A stretch of 35,312 bases of DNA. Source: an uncultured SAR86 cluster bacterium (GTDB taxonomy: Bacteria; Pseudomonadota; Gammaproteobacteria; Magnimaribacterales; AG-339-G14). Every line of letters begins with the position of its first letter. Position 1 is the stretch's first letter. The DNA lies in the NCBI GenBank assembly GCA_902595715.1, contig CACJRI010000011.1, forward strand, positions 1 to 35,312, in the 5' to 3' direction. Below, one piece after another: positions 28,197 to 35,312 of this stretch. Both the position numbers and the translations under genes were made by a program. The notes under the pieces were generated by a model, which worked only from the letters and a program-made list of their open reading frames with translations, made no database searches and was not told the DNA's origin.

Positions 28197-28296
28197 TTAA
28201 TTATCTTTAGGTATATTTGTCACTTAAAAATTACCACCTTTATAAACCAATAGTTTTTAAAAAAAGAAGTTTTAATGAAGTTCGTAAATAATATCT

Positions 28297-28324
28297 TTGA
28301 CACCTTACCTGTGATTTTTAAACT
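28297..28324 (+). promoter_or_regulatory. Candidate sigma-70 promoter of the sulfatase-hydrolase operon
   Basis: A perfect -35 TTGACA (28297-28302) and TAAACT (28319-28324, four of six matches) are 16 bp apart, and transcription would begin about 14 bp before the sulfatase ATG at 28345. The rest of the 148 bp gap after the DUF262 gene is AT-rich without a clear terminator. Confidence 0.45.
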
Positions 28325-28344
28325 TTCATAAGAAAAAATTCAAA

Positions 28345-29991
28345 ATGCTCAAAAAGACGCTTTACTCACTCATTGCAATTGTTTTCATTGGAGTTATTGC
28401 CTGGGAATACAAAGTCAATATTTTAATTTGGTCTTTACCAAAGATGATGAATTTTATTAATCCCATTCAAGAAAACATCCCAACAACTTGGTCTATTGGG
28501 CCAGAAGATGCAACGAAGGACGACCGACCAAACATAATTTTAATTCTTGCTGATGATATGGGCTACAACGATATTTCGCTTCACAATGGTGGAGCTGCTG
28601 ATGGTTCATTGCAAACGCCACATATTGATGAATTGGCTGCGAGTGGTGTTTGGTTTTCAAGAGGTTATGCTGCTAATGCGACTTGTGCTCCATCTCGAGC
28701 ATCAATCATGACAGGTAAATATGCTACAAGATTTGGTTATGAATTTACTCCAGTACCAGATCCGGCAAGATTAATTCTCACTTGGCTTGTTGAAGAAGAT
28801 GATGCCCAATTGAGAGGGAGAATTGATCGAGAAGTCGCAAATAACTTACCTTCATATTTCGATATGGGAATGCCAACTGAACAAATTACTATAGCTGAAG
28901 TTCTTAAGGATGTAGGATATTACACCGCTCACATTGGCAAATGGCATTTAGGAATTACCAATGGCATGGATCCTCAAAGCCAGGGCTTTGTTGACTCTTT
29001 GTCGCTTGCAGGGAGTTCTTATCTTTCTGAGAATGATCCTGAAGCTGTAAATGCTAAATTTGATACAAGCATTGATAAGATGGTTTGGTCTTCCTCTCAG
29101 TATGCGGCTAGATTTAATGGAAGCAAACCTTTTGCTCCTGATAAATACGTGACAGATTACTATACCGATGAAGCATTGAAAGTTATTGAAAATAACCAGA
29201 ACCGACCCTTCTTTTTATACTTAAGTCATTGGGCAATTCATAATCCATTACAAGCTTTAAGATCTGATGTTGAGCAAATGCAACATATGTCCGGCCATAA
29301 CCTTCAAGTATATTCAGGTATGATTCGAGCCCTTGATCGTAGTGTTGGTAAAATTATAGAAAAACTTAAAGAACTAGAAATCTATGGGAAAACTTTGATC
29401 ATATTTACCAGCGACAACGGTGGTGCTAACTACATTGAATTAGAGGATATCAATAAACCTTACCGAGGCTGGAAAATATCTTTTTTTGACGGCGGTATAA
29501 GAGTGCCTTTTATTTTTAGTTGGCCTGATCAAATTGAAGCTGGTGGAAAATTTGATGATGCTATTCACCACTTCGATATTTTTTCTACGATTGCTGCAGC
29601 TGCAAATATAGATATCAAGGATAAACTCGTTGTTGATGGTGAAAATTTATTACCTTTTATTAAAAAAGAGATTTTTAATAAACCTCATGAAACTCTTTTT
29701 TGGCGTTCTGGTAATCATCAATCGGTTTTACATAAAAACTGGAAATACTTAATCAGCGTCAAAGAAAATGCTCGTTGGCTGTTTGATACCTCTTCAGATC
29801 CTTTTGAAAAAAATAATGTTATTGATAAATATCCTGAAGAGGCTGAGTTTATAGAAAGCTTATTGGTTGAATTCAATAAAAAACAAAGCGAACCCCTTTT
29901 TCCATCAGCTTTTGAAGCTCCAATATTGATTGATAAATATGATGGACAAGAGTATGAACCTGGCGATGATTATATTTATTGGTCAAACTAG
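28345..29991 (+). CDS. Membrane-anchored sulfatase (formylglycine-dependent arylsulfatase type)
   Basis: It hydrolyses sulfate esters outside the cytoplasm. The 548-residue protein has an N-terminal membrane anchor or uncleaved signal (residues 7-20) and then an alkaline-phosphatase-fold sulfatase domain: metal-binding D70-D71 in LADDMGYND, the C114-A-P-S-R118 motif where the cysteine becomes formylglycine, GKWHLG, and TSDNGGAN with the second metal ligands. The cysteine-type motif means it needs a formylglycine-generating enzyme, which is not encoded in the window. The substrate is unknown, and marine sulfated polysaccharides or small sulfate esters are possible. It is 24 bp from the next gene, which has its own GGAG ribosome site, so the two form an operon. 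Confidence 0.92.
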   Translation: MLKKTLYSLIAIVFIGVIAWEYKVNILIWSLPKMMNFINPIQENIPTTWSIGPEDATKDDRPNIILILADDMGYNDISLHNGGAADGSLQTPHIDELAASGVWFSRGYAANATCAPSRASIMTGKYATRFGYEFTPVPDPARLILTWLVEEDDAQLRGRIDREVANNLPSYFDMGMPTEQITIAEVLKDVGYYTAHIGKWHLGITNGMDPQSQGFVDSLSLAGSSYLSENDPEAVNAKFDTSIDKMVWSSSQYAARFNGSKPFAPDKYVTDYYTDEALKVIENNQNRPFFLYLSHWAIHNPLQALRSDVEQMQHMSGHNLQVYSGMIRALDRSVGKIIEKLKELEIYGKTLIIFTSDNGGANYIELEDINKPYRGWKISFFDGGIRVPFIFSWPDQIEAGGKFDDAIHHFDIFSTIAAAANIDIKDKLVVDGENLLPFIKKEIFNKPHETLFWRSGNHQSVLHKNWKYLISVKENARWLFDTSSDPFEKNNVIDKYPEEAEFIESLLVEFNKKQSEPLFPSAFEAPILIDKYDGQEYEPGDDYIYWSN

Positions 29992-30015
29992 TTATACAAA
30001 ATTTATGGAGAAAAA

Positions 30016-31044
30016 ATGACAGCGTTTTTAAGAATTTTAATTCTATTGGTTATTTTTGTAAGCGTTTTTAGTTTTTACATTACCAGAGATGGAGAGCTTT
30101 ATACCCCTCAAGGAGAGGGGGAAGTGAAATTAAATTCAGGTACTTATGAAGCATTGCCCTTGCCTGATTATGCTTCAGAAATGATTGATCAGAGTTATAA
30201 AACTTACTTTATAGAAGTAGAGCCAGGTTTAAAAGTTCATGTCCTAGAGACCGGAGAAGGTTTTCCTATTTTTTTAATGCATGGAAATCCTACATCAGGA
30301 TTTTTGTATAGAAAAGTTGTAGAAAATCTCCCTTTAGACGAGGTTAGAGTCATTATGCCAACAAGTCTTGGTCTTGGTTTTTCTTCAAAAATTCCTGCAA
30401 GTATGCACACTGCAGAAAATCATATTCGGTGGATAAATAAGGTTCTTACAGAGCTGGAACTTACTGAATTGGTGTATGCCGGCCAAGATTGGGGTGGGCC
30501 GATTGGAATGGGTGCTTTAGCTTTATCGCCTAATCTTCTTAAAGGAGCAGTTTTATTGAATACTGGATTTAATGCACCAACTGAAGAAATGGATCTTTCT
30601 CCAGCACATGCAACTGTAAAAACCCCTGTTATTGGAGAAATGATTATCGAAGTAGTTTTTTCAATTTTTGAAAGATTGAAAGGAGTTCAAGGAGACCCAA
30701 ACTCTTGGACTCCAGAGGTAGCTGAACTTTATGGCAAGCCTGTCTATGACAGCGGCAATTACAAAGCTCCTCTTGCAATGATGAGGATGGTTCCTGATGG
30801 ACCAAATCATCCAAGTGCTCCAGCTTTACGCAAGATAGAAGAATATGTTGAATCCTTAGAGATTCCAGCAGAAATAGTCTGGGGAATGAATGATCCTATT
30901 TTAGGAAAAGGACTTTCTATCATGAAGGCAAACTTTCCAGATGCACCTGTGACAGAAACATCTGCAGGACACTTTCTACAAGAAGAAGTTCCTCTTGAAA
31001 TTGCAGAGGCATTAATTAGAGTGATTTCTAAAATTAATAATTAA
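30016..31044 (+). CDS. Haloalkane dehalogenase-like alpha/beta-hydrolase with N-terminal membrane anchor
   Basis: The 342-residue alpha/beta-hydrolase has oxyanion motif H89-G-N-P-T, nucleophile elbow G-Q-D158-W-G-G-P-I-G, acid D293 in WGMNDP and base H319 in AGHFLQEE. HGNPT, the Asp-Trp pair (Trp next to the nucleophile binds halide) and GHFLQE are typical of haloalkane dehalogenases, which release halide from carbon-halogen bonds. Related epoxide hydrolases or fluoroacetate dehalogenases are alternatives. An unusual N-terminal hydrophobic segment (residues 4-21) and about 60 further residues before the catalytic domain predict a membrane-anchored periplasmic enzyme, whereas well-known dehalogenases are cytoplasmic or have cleaved signals. 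It follows a sulfatase in the same operon, so both may handle decorated organic compounds. Confidence 0.82.
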   Translation: MTAFLRILILLVIFVSVFSFYITRDGELYTPQGEGEVKLNSGTYEALPLPDYASEMIDQSYKTYFIEVEPGLKVHVLETGEGFPIFLMHGNPTSGFLYRKVVENLPLDEVRVIMPTSLGLGFSSKIPASMHTAENHIRWINKVLTELELTELVYAGQDWGGPIGMGALALSPNLLKGAVLLNTGFNAPTEEMDLSPAHATVKTPVIGEMIIEVVFSIFERLKGVQGDPNSWTPEVAELYGKPVYDSGNYKAPLAMMRMVPDGPNHPSAPALRKIEEYVESLEIPAEIVWGMNDPILGKGLSIMKANFPDAPVTETSAGHFLQEEVPLEIAEALIRVISKINN

Positions 31045-31052
31045 ATTTTCCT

Positions 31053-31115
31053 GGGAACATGGGAACATGGGAACATGGGAACATGGGAACATGGGAACAT
31101 GGGAACATGGGAACA
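31053..31115. repeat. Tandem repeat of GGGAACAT, 7.9 exact copies
   Basis: Seven perfect copies of the octamer GGGAACAT begin at 31053, 31061, 31069, 31077, 31085, 31093 and 31101, followed by GGGAACA. There is no mismatch. The array lies 8 bp after the hydrolase stop and just before a strong hairpin. Eight GGG tracts at 8 bp intervals, with 5 nt loops, meet the usual G3N1-7 rule for G-quadruplex formation on the + strand. The tract is noncoding and GC-rich against an AT-rich background, and length change by slippage is likely. Confidence 0.98.
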
Positions 31116-31138
31116 CCCCTTCCAGAATTGAAGGGGTG
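31114..31138. terminator. Strong hairpin between convergent genes, probable terminator or barrier
   Basis: CACCCCTTC (31114-31122) pairs perfectly with GAAGGGGTG (31130-31138) around a CAGAATT loop. It sits between the hydrolase (+) and the TonB receptor (-), 20 bp from the end of the receptor gene. Neither side has a T run, so it is not a standard intrinsic terminator. It could mark 3' ends with Rho, or protect them from exonucleases. Confidence 0.55.
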
Positions 31139-31158
31139 CTCTAGGGGGATTCTCTAAC

Positions 31159-33159
31159 TTAGAAGTTAAAGTTCAGTTTGATACCGAAGTTTCGACCAGC
31201 TAGTGGCACTTCATTTTTAACATACGAAGTGTGATTTCTAGCTTTTTCATCCAAAAGGTTTTTTCCAAAGACAGATAAAATTAGTTCTTCGTCATTACCA
31301 ATGGCAATGGTTCTTCTAATATCGAAATCAACCATGGTGTAGCCATCTGATACCGACTCGCCAAAACTAATGTCATCTTCCTTTTGTACATCCATAATTT
31401 TGACATCATAAATAACATTTGAATTTTCTAAGGCAAAGCGATAGACATTTTTGATTGGAGTGATTCTTGGAACATTTCCCCCACTTCCAAAAGTTCCGAC
31501 AACTTCTTCTCTACCGTAAGAAATTTGAAGTTCTCCGTTGTTTGTAGAAAAAGACCTACCTACTTCAATTTCATAACCATTGAAATCGGCATCTGCTTGA
31601 GAATAATCTACATTCGGTCTGCCACTAGTAACTGTTCCTCTATTTTTAATATAGATGTAGTCATCTACTGCGTTTGCATATACCGAGGCATTAACAAAGT
31701 AGCCATCATTTTCATAGCTCACACTAAAATCCAAATTATTGGATCTTTCAGATTCTAAATTGACATTACCGAACTCATTTCTTGCTGCAGCTAAGTGAGT
31801 TCCATTCATGAAAAGCTCTATTTCAGATGGAGCTCTGGCAACACTTGAAATACCAAGAGTTATGCCAACATTGTTTGCTACATCCCAACCCATGGTAAGT
31901 GCAGTACTCAAGTTACTTTCGCTTATGTCATAAAGAGTGTTACCAATTGCACCATCACGGTCAACTTGATCTAGACGAACACCAAAATCAAGGTCCATGA
32001 CTTCTAGTTCTCTGCATAGGAAGTAACCAAAGCTCAACATTTGGGAATCGACTGGCTTCATGAACGCTTCTTCTCCTATAATCGCAACGTCTTCTTCACT
32101 AACATTGATTGTGAAATTTTGTCTATTACCGCCAGCCTGATTACCGATATCAAGTTTCATACCAAGCTCAAAAGATTCATTAGTAAATAAAGTAGATTCA
32201 CCAGCATGTTCTCCGCCAATATGTCCTTCTTTAAATGAATAATCATTGATTTGAAGGAAATAACTTAATTTATCCAAGCCAGCAAGATTTGTAGACGCTC
32301 CTTCAAAAGTTAAGTTTTCAGATTCAGTATCCACTTGGATTCTTTCTTCCTCATGCTCTTCCTCTTCCTCTTCCTCTTCATGCTCTTCACCGTGAAATGC
32401 TATTCCATAAGTATTTTCAATCTTGCCTACAGAAAATCCAAAGTAACCCCAATCCCTTACAATAGAGGTTCCAAATTTGTGACTAAATGTTGCTAAATCA
32501 GAATTTGCTAAAGTTGTTTCTGCTTCGGGTGAACCCTCGTGAATGATGGAACCACTAGGCACATCATAGTTTTCGAAATTTACTTCTTTCAAAGCATAAG
32601 TCAGATTTACATCGTTCACGTTTCCTTTAAAAGAAAAACTTCCCGAAGTACCCATGTTGACTGATTGTCTTTCAAGACCGATATTAAAGTCATTACCTTC
32701 AAAGTCTTTGCTAGCAATGGTTTGATCGACGATATTTATGATTCCACCCATTGTTCCGTTGGAATACAACAAAGACGAAGGACCACGAACCACTTCTATT
32801 TGTTGAAGGTCATTCATATCTACATCGTTTAAATGGTCAGAACCTAATCCAGAGACATCTCTTACTAACTTACCGTTAGAAAGTATTCTCACTCTGGTAC
32901 CGCCCATTCCTCGAATGATTGGCTGGCCAACTCCAGGACCAAAGTTTGAAGAATTAACTCCGAGTAAATAATTCAAGCTTTCTCCAAGATTTGTTGAAGC
33001 TGAATAATTGATGTCATCTCCTTTGATGACAAAAACTGGTGAATCTATTTCTGCTAGAGTCGCACCACCTAGAGATGAAGTAACGATAATTTCTTCATCT
33101 GTTGCGTAAAGCACATTCAGAAATGCGAAACACAAAATAAAATACAAAGATTTTTTCAT
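31159..33159 (-). CDS. TonB-dependent receptor, ZnuD-like, with His/Glu-rich segment (probable zinc)
   Basis: An outer-membrane gated barrel that imports a ligand using TonB energy. The 666-residue protein has a signal peptide (cleavage after LYA, residue 19), TonB box EEIIVTSSL (22-30), a plug domain (about 40-145) with IRGMGGTRVRIL, GSDHLNDVD and VVRGPSSLLYSNGTMGGIINIVD (V123 to D145), and a barrel ending in GIKLNFNF. The plug motifs and size resemble ZnuD-type zinc receptors. Residues 256-272 form an extreme His/Glu stretch (HGEEH then eight Glu, HEEE), with a second HxxxxH near 313-318, both suited to metal capture on surface loops. A strong ribosome site (AAGGAGG, 33165-33171) precedes ATG 33159. 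No Zur box was recognised nearby. Copper or another metal is possible. Confidence 0.88.
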   Translation of the reverse strand: MKKSLYFILCFAFLNVLYATDEEIIVTSSLGGATLAEIDSPVFVIKGDDINYSASTNLGESLNYLLGVNSSNFGPGVGQPIIRGMGGTRVRILSNGKLVRDVSGLGSDHLNDVDMNDLQQIEVVRGPSSLLYSNGTMGGIINIVDQTIASKDFEGNDFNIGLERQSVNMGTSGSFSFKGNVNDVNLTYALKEVNFENYDVPSGSIIHEGSPEAETTLANSDLATFSHKFGTSIVRDWGYFGFSVGKIENTYGIAFHGEEHEEEEEEEEHEEERIQVDTESENLTFEGASTNLAGLDKLSYFLQINDYSFKEGHIGGEHAGESTLFTNESFELGMKLDIGNQAGGNRQNFTINVSEEDVAIIGEEAFMKPVDSQMLSFGYFLCRELEVMDLDFGVRLDQVDRDGAIGNTLYDISESNLSTALTMGWDVANNVGITLGISSVARAPSEIELFMNGTHLAAARNEFGNVNLESERSNNLDFSVSYENDGYFVNASVYANAVDDYIYIKNRGTVTSGRPNVDYSQADADFNGYEIEVGRSFSTNNGELQISYGREEVVGTFGSGGNVPRITPIKNVYRFALENSNVIYDVKIMDVQKEDDISFGESVSDGYTMVDFDIRRTIAIGNDEELILSVFGKNLLDEKARNHTSYVKNEVPLAGRNFGIKLNFNF

Positions 33160-33173
33160 AATTTCCTCCTTAG

Positions 33174-33201
33174 AAATTAAAAAAATTAAAAAATTAAAAA
33201 A
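33174..33201. repeat. A-tract direct repeats upstream of the TonB receptor
   Basis: Three copies of AAATTAAA-like sequence (TT at 33177, 33186 and 33194, separated by A-runs of 6-7) fill the space between the small His-rich gene and the receptor, just beyond its ribosome site. Likely simple-sequence drift. An effect on receptor translation through slippage or lack of structure is possible but not shown. Confidence 0.5.
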
Positions 33202-33216
33202 GTTTAAAGGTTGGTT

Positions 33217-33504
33217 TTATTGAGGCGGAGCTCTAGAAAGAAAGTAAGACTGATTCTTTTTTTGATGAAAACTGAAGAGTTCAGTTTCAATTCGGTCAGA
33301 GAAAAAGAGATGATATGAATTTTGTTCAAGTTCATTACTTACTTGATCACTTGTACAAGTGAGACATTCATTATGAAACTCAATTTCGTGATGCTCGGCA
33401 TCGTGTATTTCATGAGAATGATCGTGAGTAAGCTCTCCAAGTAAGCCACTTGAAGATAAAACTAAGCTAAAAAGAATTGCTAGTCTGTTTCCTTTCCCTA
33501 ACAC
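33217..33504 (-). CDS. Small His-rich periplasmic protein with CxxC, probable metal-binding partner of the receptor
   Basis: This 95-residue protein has a predicted signal peptide (about 1-23, ending GLLG or GEL) and then a dense His cluster: seven His between H27 and H44 (HDHSHEIHDAEHHEIEFH), followed by C47-L-T-C50 and a polar tail ending SRAPP. Such a composition suggests binding of Zn2+ or another soft metal in the periplasm. I do not recognise a named family with confidence. It lies 57 bp before the TonB receptor on the same strand, implying one operon and a joint role in metal uptake. The start is GTG at 33504, the only plausible in-frame start, with a GGGAAAGG segment inside the early codons and no ribosome site before it. 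Confidence 0.7.
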   Translation of the reverse strand: MLGKGNRLAILFSLVLSSSGLLGELTHDHSHEIHDAEHHEIEFHNECLTCTSDQVSNELEQNSYHLFFSDRIETELFSFHQKKNQSYFLSRAPPQ

Positions 33505-33516
33505 GCGAGAGATTGT

Positions 33517-33522
33517 ATTATA
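33517..33522 (-). promoter_or_regulatory. Candidate -10 box of the receptor operon in a divergent promoter region
   Basis: On the minus strand a perfect TATAAT lies 12 bp before the GTG of the small His-rich gene, without a clear -35. On the plus strand TTGTAT (33513-33518) and TACACT (33536-33541), 17 bp apart, could serve the lipoprotein. The two would overlap, so a shared regulator is possible. The 65 bp between the genes hold no recognisable Zur or Fur box. Confidence 0.3.
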
Positions 33523-33569
33523 AAAAAAGATTTTTTACACTTTCCATAAAATTTTTTGGGAGAAAAACT

Positions 33570-34157
33570 ATGAGATTGTCACTTATTTTATTATCAGTAA
33601 TTGTTATTTCGTGTTCCGAAACTTCCCATAATTCAGCAGAGTGGCAAATTAAAACTTATTCTTCTGCTGCACCCTCATACATTGGAGATTTTGCTACTGT
33701 GATTGGCGGTAATGGAGAAATATTGAGAGAAGGGACCAATGGTTGGATTTGCCAACAAGGCAATCCAAGACCTTATCCAAAAGATGGATGGAAGTCTGCG
33801 CATGAAGCCATGCCAGCATGTCACGATGAAGAAGGAATGAAATGGATGATGGCTTACGCTGAAGGAAAGGCTCCTAATTTAAGCAGAGACACTTATATGT
33901 GGATGCTCCATGGTGATGTTGGTGAAGACAATTTAGTACCTGGTGTTTTGAATGAAAGTGATTCAACTCCAGGGCAATGGATTGAATCAGGTCCTCATTT
34001 GATGCTGATGCCAAAAGATCCAAAAAGCCTGAAAAATTTCACTACTGACTTTACAAAAGGAGAACCTTACGTCATGTTTCCAGGGACAGTTTATGCCCAT
34101 TTGATGATCCCTGTGGAAGGTTATTACGATTACCAGCCTTCAGCTAAACCAGACTAA
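33570..34157 (+). CDS. Lipoprotein of unknown function
   Basis: The 195-residue protein has a lipoprotein signal (MRLSLILLSVIVISC, acylated Cys15), then a single soluble domain. It does not match a family I can name. Recognisable segments, which I believe recur in uncharacterised proteins of soil and marine bacteria, are GNGEILREGTNGWICQQG (with one Cys), AMPACHDEEGMKWMM (second Cys), YMWMLHGDVGEDN, SGPHLMLMPKD and MFPGTVYAHLMIPVEGYYDY. The two Cys could form a disulfide. I start at ATG 33570, 6 bp after GGGAGA. The frame is open further upstream to 33477 but that extension has no signal sequence. It is divergent from the receptor operon and its stop is 1 bp from the convergent epoxide hydrolase. 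Confidence 0.8.
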   Translation: MRLSLILLSVIVISCSETSHNSAEWQIKTYSSAAPSYIGDFATVIGGNGEILREGTNGWICQQGNPRPYPKDGWKSAHEAMPACHDEEGMKWMMAYAEGKAPNLSRDTYMWMLHGDVGEDNLVPGVLNESDSTPGQWIESGPHLMLMPKDPKSLKNFTTDFTKGEPYVMFPGTVYAHLMIPVEGYYDYQPSAKPD

Positions 34158-34158
34158 C

Positions 34159-35289
34159 TTATAAAGAGCCAAAGAAGTTTCTTAGTTCTTGGATATAAAG
34201 TTCTGGCTTTTCCAAAGCTGCAAAGTGCCCACCTGAGTCTAAAACGTTGTAATACTTTAGGTTGCTGTAACGTTTTTTAAGCCAACGTTCGGATGCTTTG
34301 AAAATCTCTTTAGGATAGATACTTACTCCAGTAGGCGTTTTAACTTCGCCTCCATTGAATTCACCAAAACTTTCCCAATACAGCCTGGCGGAGGATGTTG
34401 CCGTTTCCGTTAACCAATAAAACATAACATTAGTCAACAACTCATCTCTTGATACGGCATTTTCTGGATGACCATCACAATCGGTCCATTGATAAAATTT
34501 TTCTAGAATCCAAGCTGCTTGACCTATGGGCGAATCTGTCAACCCATAGCCTAAAGTCTGCGGTCTTGTGGATTGTTGTTTTGAATAGCCAGAGTCCCAC
34601 TCTTGATAGAATTGAAATCCCGCTAAAGCGTTTTGCTCAAATTCAGTTAAATCATTCATGGTATCCATATCAGGAGAAACCACTGCCATATTTAAATGAA
34701 TAGCTTCACAGTCAGGATCTTGTGTACCAAGAGCAGTAGTAACCGCAGAACCCCAGTCACCACCTTGAGCGAAATATTTTTTGTAACCAAGGTTATTCAT
34801 GAGTTGAGAAAAAGTATCTGCAATCTTTTCTACACCAAATCCAGGTTTTGTGGGTTTTCCTGAAAATCCAAATCCAGGTAAAGAGGGAGTTACCACATGA
34901 AAAGCATCTTTAGGGTCTCCACCGTTGAGTGTCGGATCTGCCAAAGGTTTAATCACTTGCATAAATTCCACAATGGAACCTGGCCAACCATGAGTGATGA
35001 TTAATGGTTTAGCTTCTTCATGAGGAGAGGGGTAATGAATGAAGTGAATATCCAAATCATTTATATTTGTTGTGAACTGAGGAAATTCATTAATTCTTTT
35101 TTCATGTTTTTTCCAGTCATAATCATTCAACCAATATTCGTGAATTTCTTTCATATAAGACAAAGGAATGCCTTGAGTCCAATCATCCGGCGTCTCTTTT
35201 TCAGGCCATCTCGTCATTTCAAGACGTTTTTGTAAATCTGCTAATTTTTCCTTTGGAATATCTATCTTAAAATCTTGTATTGCTGACAT
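34159..35289 (-). CDS. Epoxide hydrolase with EHN domain (microsomal/juvenile-hormone type)
   Basis: It opens epoxides to diols. The 376-residue protein begins with the epoxide hydrolase N-terminal domain (about 5-110: FKIDIPKEKLADLQKRLEM, then W-P, W-x-x-G-I-P and YWLNDYDWKKHEKRINEFPQF (Y52 to F72)). The alpha/beta-hydrolase core has oxyanion H100-G-W-P-G, nucleophile D178 in GGDWGS, cap tyrosine Y304 in SARLYWES, and base H355 in GGHFAALEKP. This matches microsomal and juvenile-hormone epoxide hydrolase-like enzymes. No signal or membrane anchor is seen, so it is probably cytoplasmic. The promoter lies within or beyond the last 23 bp of the window. Together with the dehalogenase-like enzyme it suggests handling of reactive organic compounds. 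Confidence 0.92.
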   Translation of the reverse strand: MSAIQDFKIDIPKEKLADLQKRLEMTRWPEKETPDDWTQGIPLSYMKEIHEYWLNDYDWKKHEKRINEFPQFTTNINDLDIHFIHYPSPHEEAKPLIITHGWPGSIVEFMQVIKPLADPTLNGGDPKDAFHVVTPSLPGFGFSGKPTKPGFGVEKIADTFSQLMNNLGYKKYFAQGGDWGSAVTTALGTQDPDCEAIHLNMAVVSPDMDTMNDLTEFEQNALAGFQFYQEWDSGYSKQQSTRPQTLGYGLTDSPIGQAAWILEKFYQWTDCDGHPENAVSRDELLTNVMFYWLTETATSSARLYWESFGEFNGGEVKTPTGVSIYPKEIFKASERWLKKRYSNLKYYNVLDSGGHFAALEKPELYIQELRNFFGSL

Positions 35290-35312
35290 GTTATCTATTA
35301 AAACCTTGTTTT

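Noticed and set aside
28197-28344. Attachment-site repeat of the tRNA-Ile 3' end downstream of the DUF262 gene
   Set aside because: By eye no stretch matches the last 15-20 bases of the tRNA, and no integrase gene is present.
31053-31138. CRISPR array
   Set aside because: The repeats are 8 bp and directly adjacent, with no spacers and no cas genes.
33477-33569. N-terminal extension of the unknown lipoprotein to 33477
   Set aside because: The extension lacks a signal sequence and would bury the clear lipoprotein signal starting at 33570, which has its own GGGAGA site.
33505-33569. Zur box between the receptor operon and the lipoprotein
   Set aside because: The TGTA...TACA ends are too far apart and the inner halves do not match as an inverted repeat of the GTTATANTATAAC type.

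Overview
The window is a compact, AT-rich stretch of a gammaproteobacterial chromosome. Gene neighbourhoods point to that class: mrdA-rodA-mltB-dacA, leuS-lptE-holA, a dsbD-like gene-aroQ-accB-accC, trxA-rho, divergent bamD/rluD, and ilvI-ilvH-ilvC. The low GC, start/stop overlaps at many junctions, gaps that never reach 300 bp, and an accessory set with a TonB receptor, sulfatase and two alpha/beta-hydrolases fit a streamlined marine lineage such as SAR86. That placement is an inference from content and was not tested.

Region 1 (1-4960, + strand) is a cell-wall operon: the end of PBP2 (mrdA, cut by the window start), rodA, lytic transglycosylase mltB, D,D-carboxypeptidase dacA and a D-amino-acid transaminase. 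Elongation, trimming and reuse of released D-alanine are plausibly linked. Region 2 (4957-11452, - strand) reads, in transcription order, a standalone DsbD N-terminal domain, aroQ, accB, accC, leuS, lptE, holA, covering redox, shikimate, fatty acid, tRNA charging, LPS export and replication functions. Region 3 (11467-17038) has a YejF-type double ABC ATPase, ilvD, trxA, rho, and convergent rsmD. Region 4 (17071-21786) has a flavin reductase-like protein, a DUF5916 outer-membrane protein, a PP0621-type small zinc-motif protein, bamD and rluD. Region 5 (21792-26155) is the ilvI-ilvH-ilvC operon, which together with ilvD supplies the common branched-chain amino acid steps, followed by a convergent SDR.

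A tRNA-Ile(GAT) at 26271-26347 marks the change from housekeeping to accessory DNA. Beyond it lie a DUF262/DUF1524 protein of the GmrSD/SspE type (probable anti-phage nuclease), a sulfatase plus membrane-anchored haloalkane-dehalogenase-like hydrolase pair, an eight-unit GGGAACAT tandem repeat followed by a strong hairpin, a ZnuD-like TonB receptor with a His/Glu-rich segment preceded by a small His-rich periplasmic protein (probable zinc uptake pair), a lipoprotein of unknown function and an epoxide hydrolase.

The most unusual points are the DsbD reduced to its N-terminal domain at the usual dsbD locus, a leucyl-tRNA synthetase lacking the zinc cysteines and the insertion expected in E. coli-type enzymes, the G-tract tandem repeat, the zinc-uptake pair, and the solitary DUF262 protein next to a tRNA. 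No CRISPR array, insertion sequence, rRNA or phage gene was seen.
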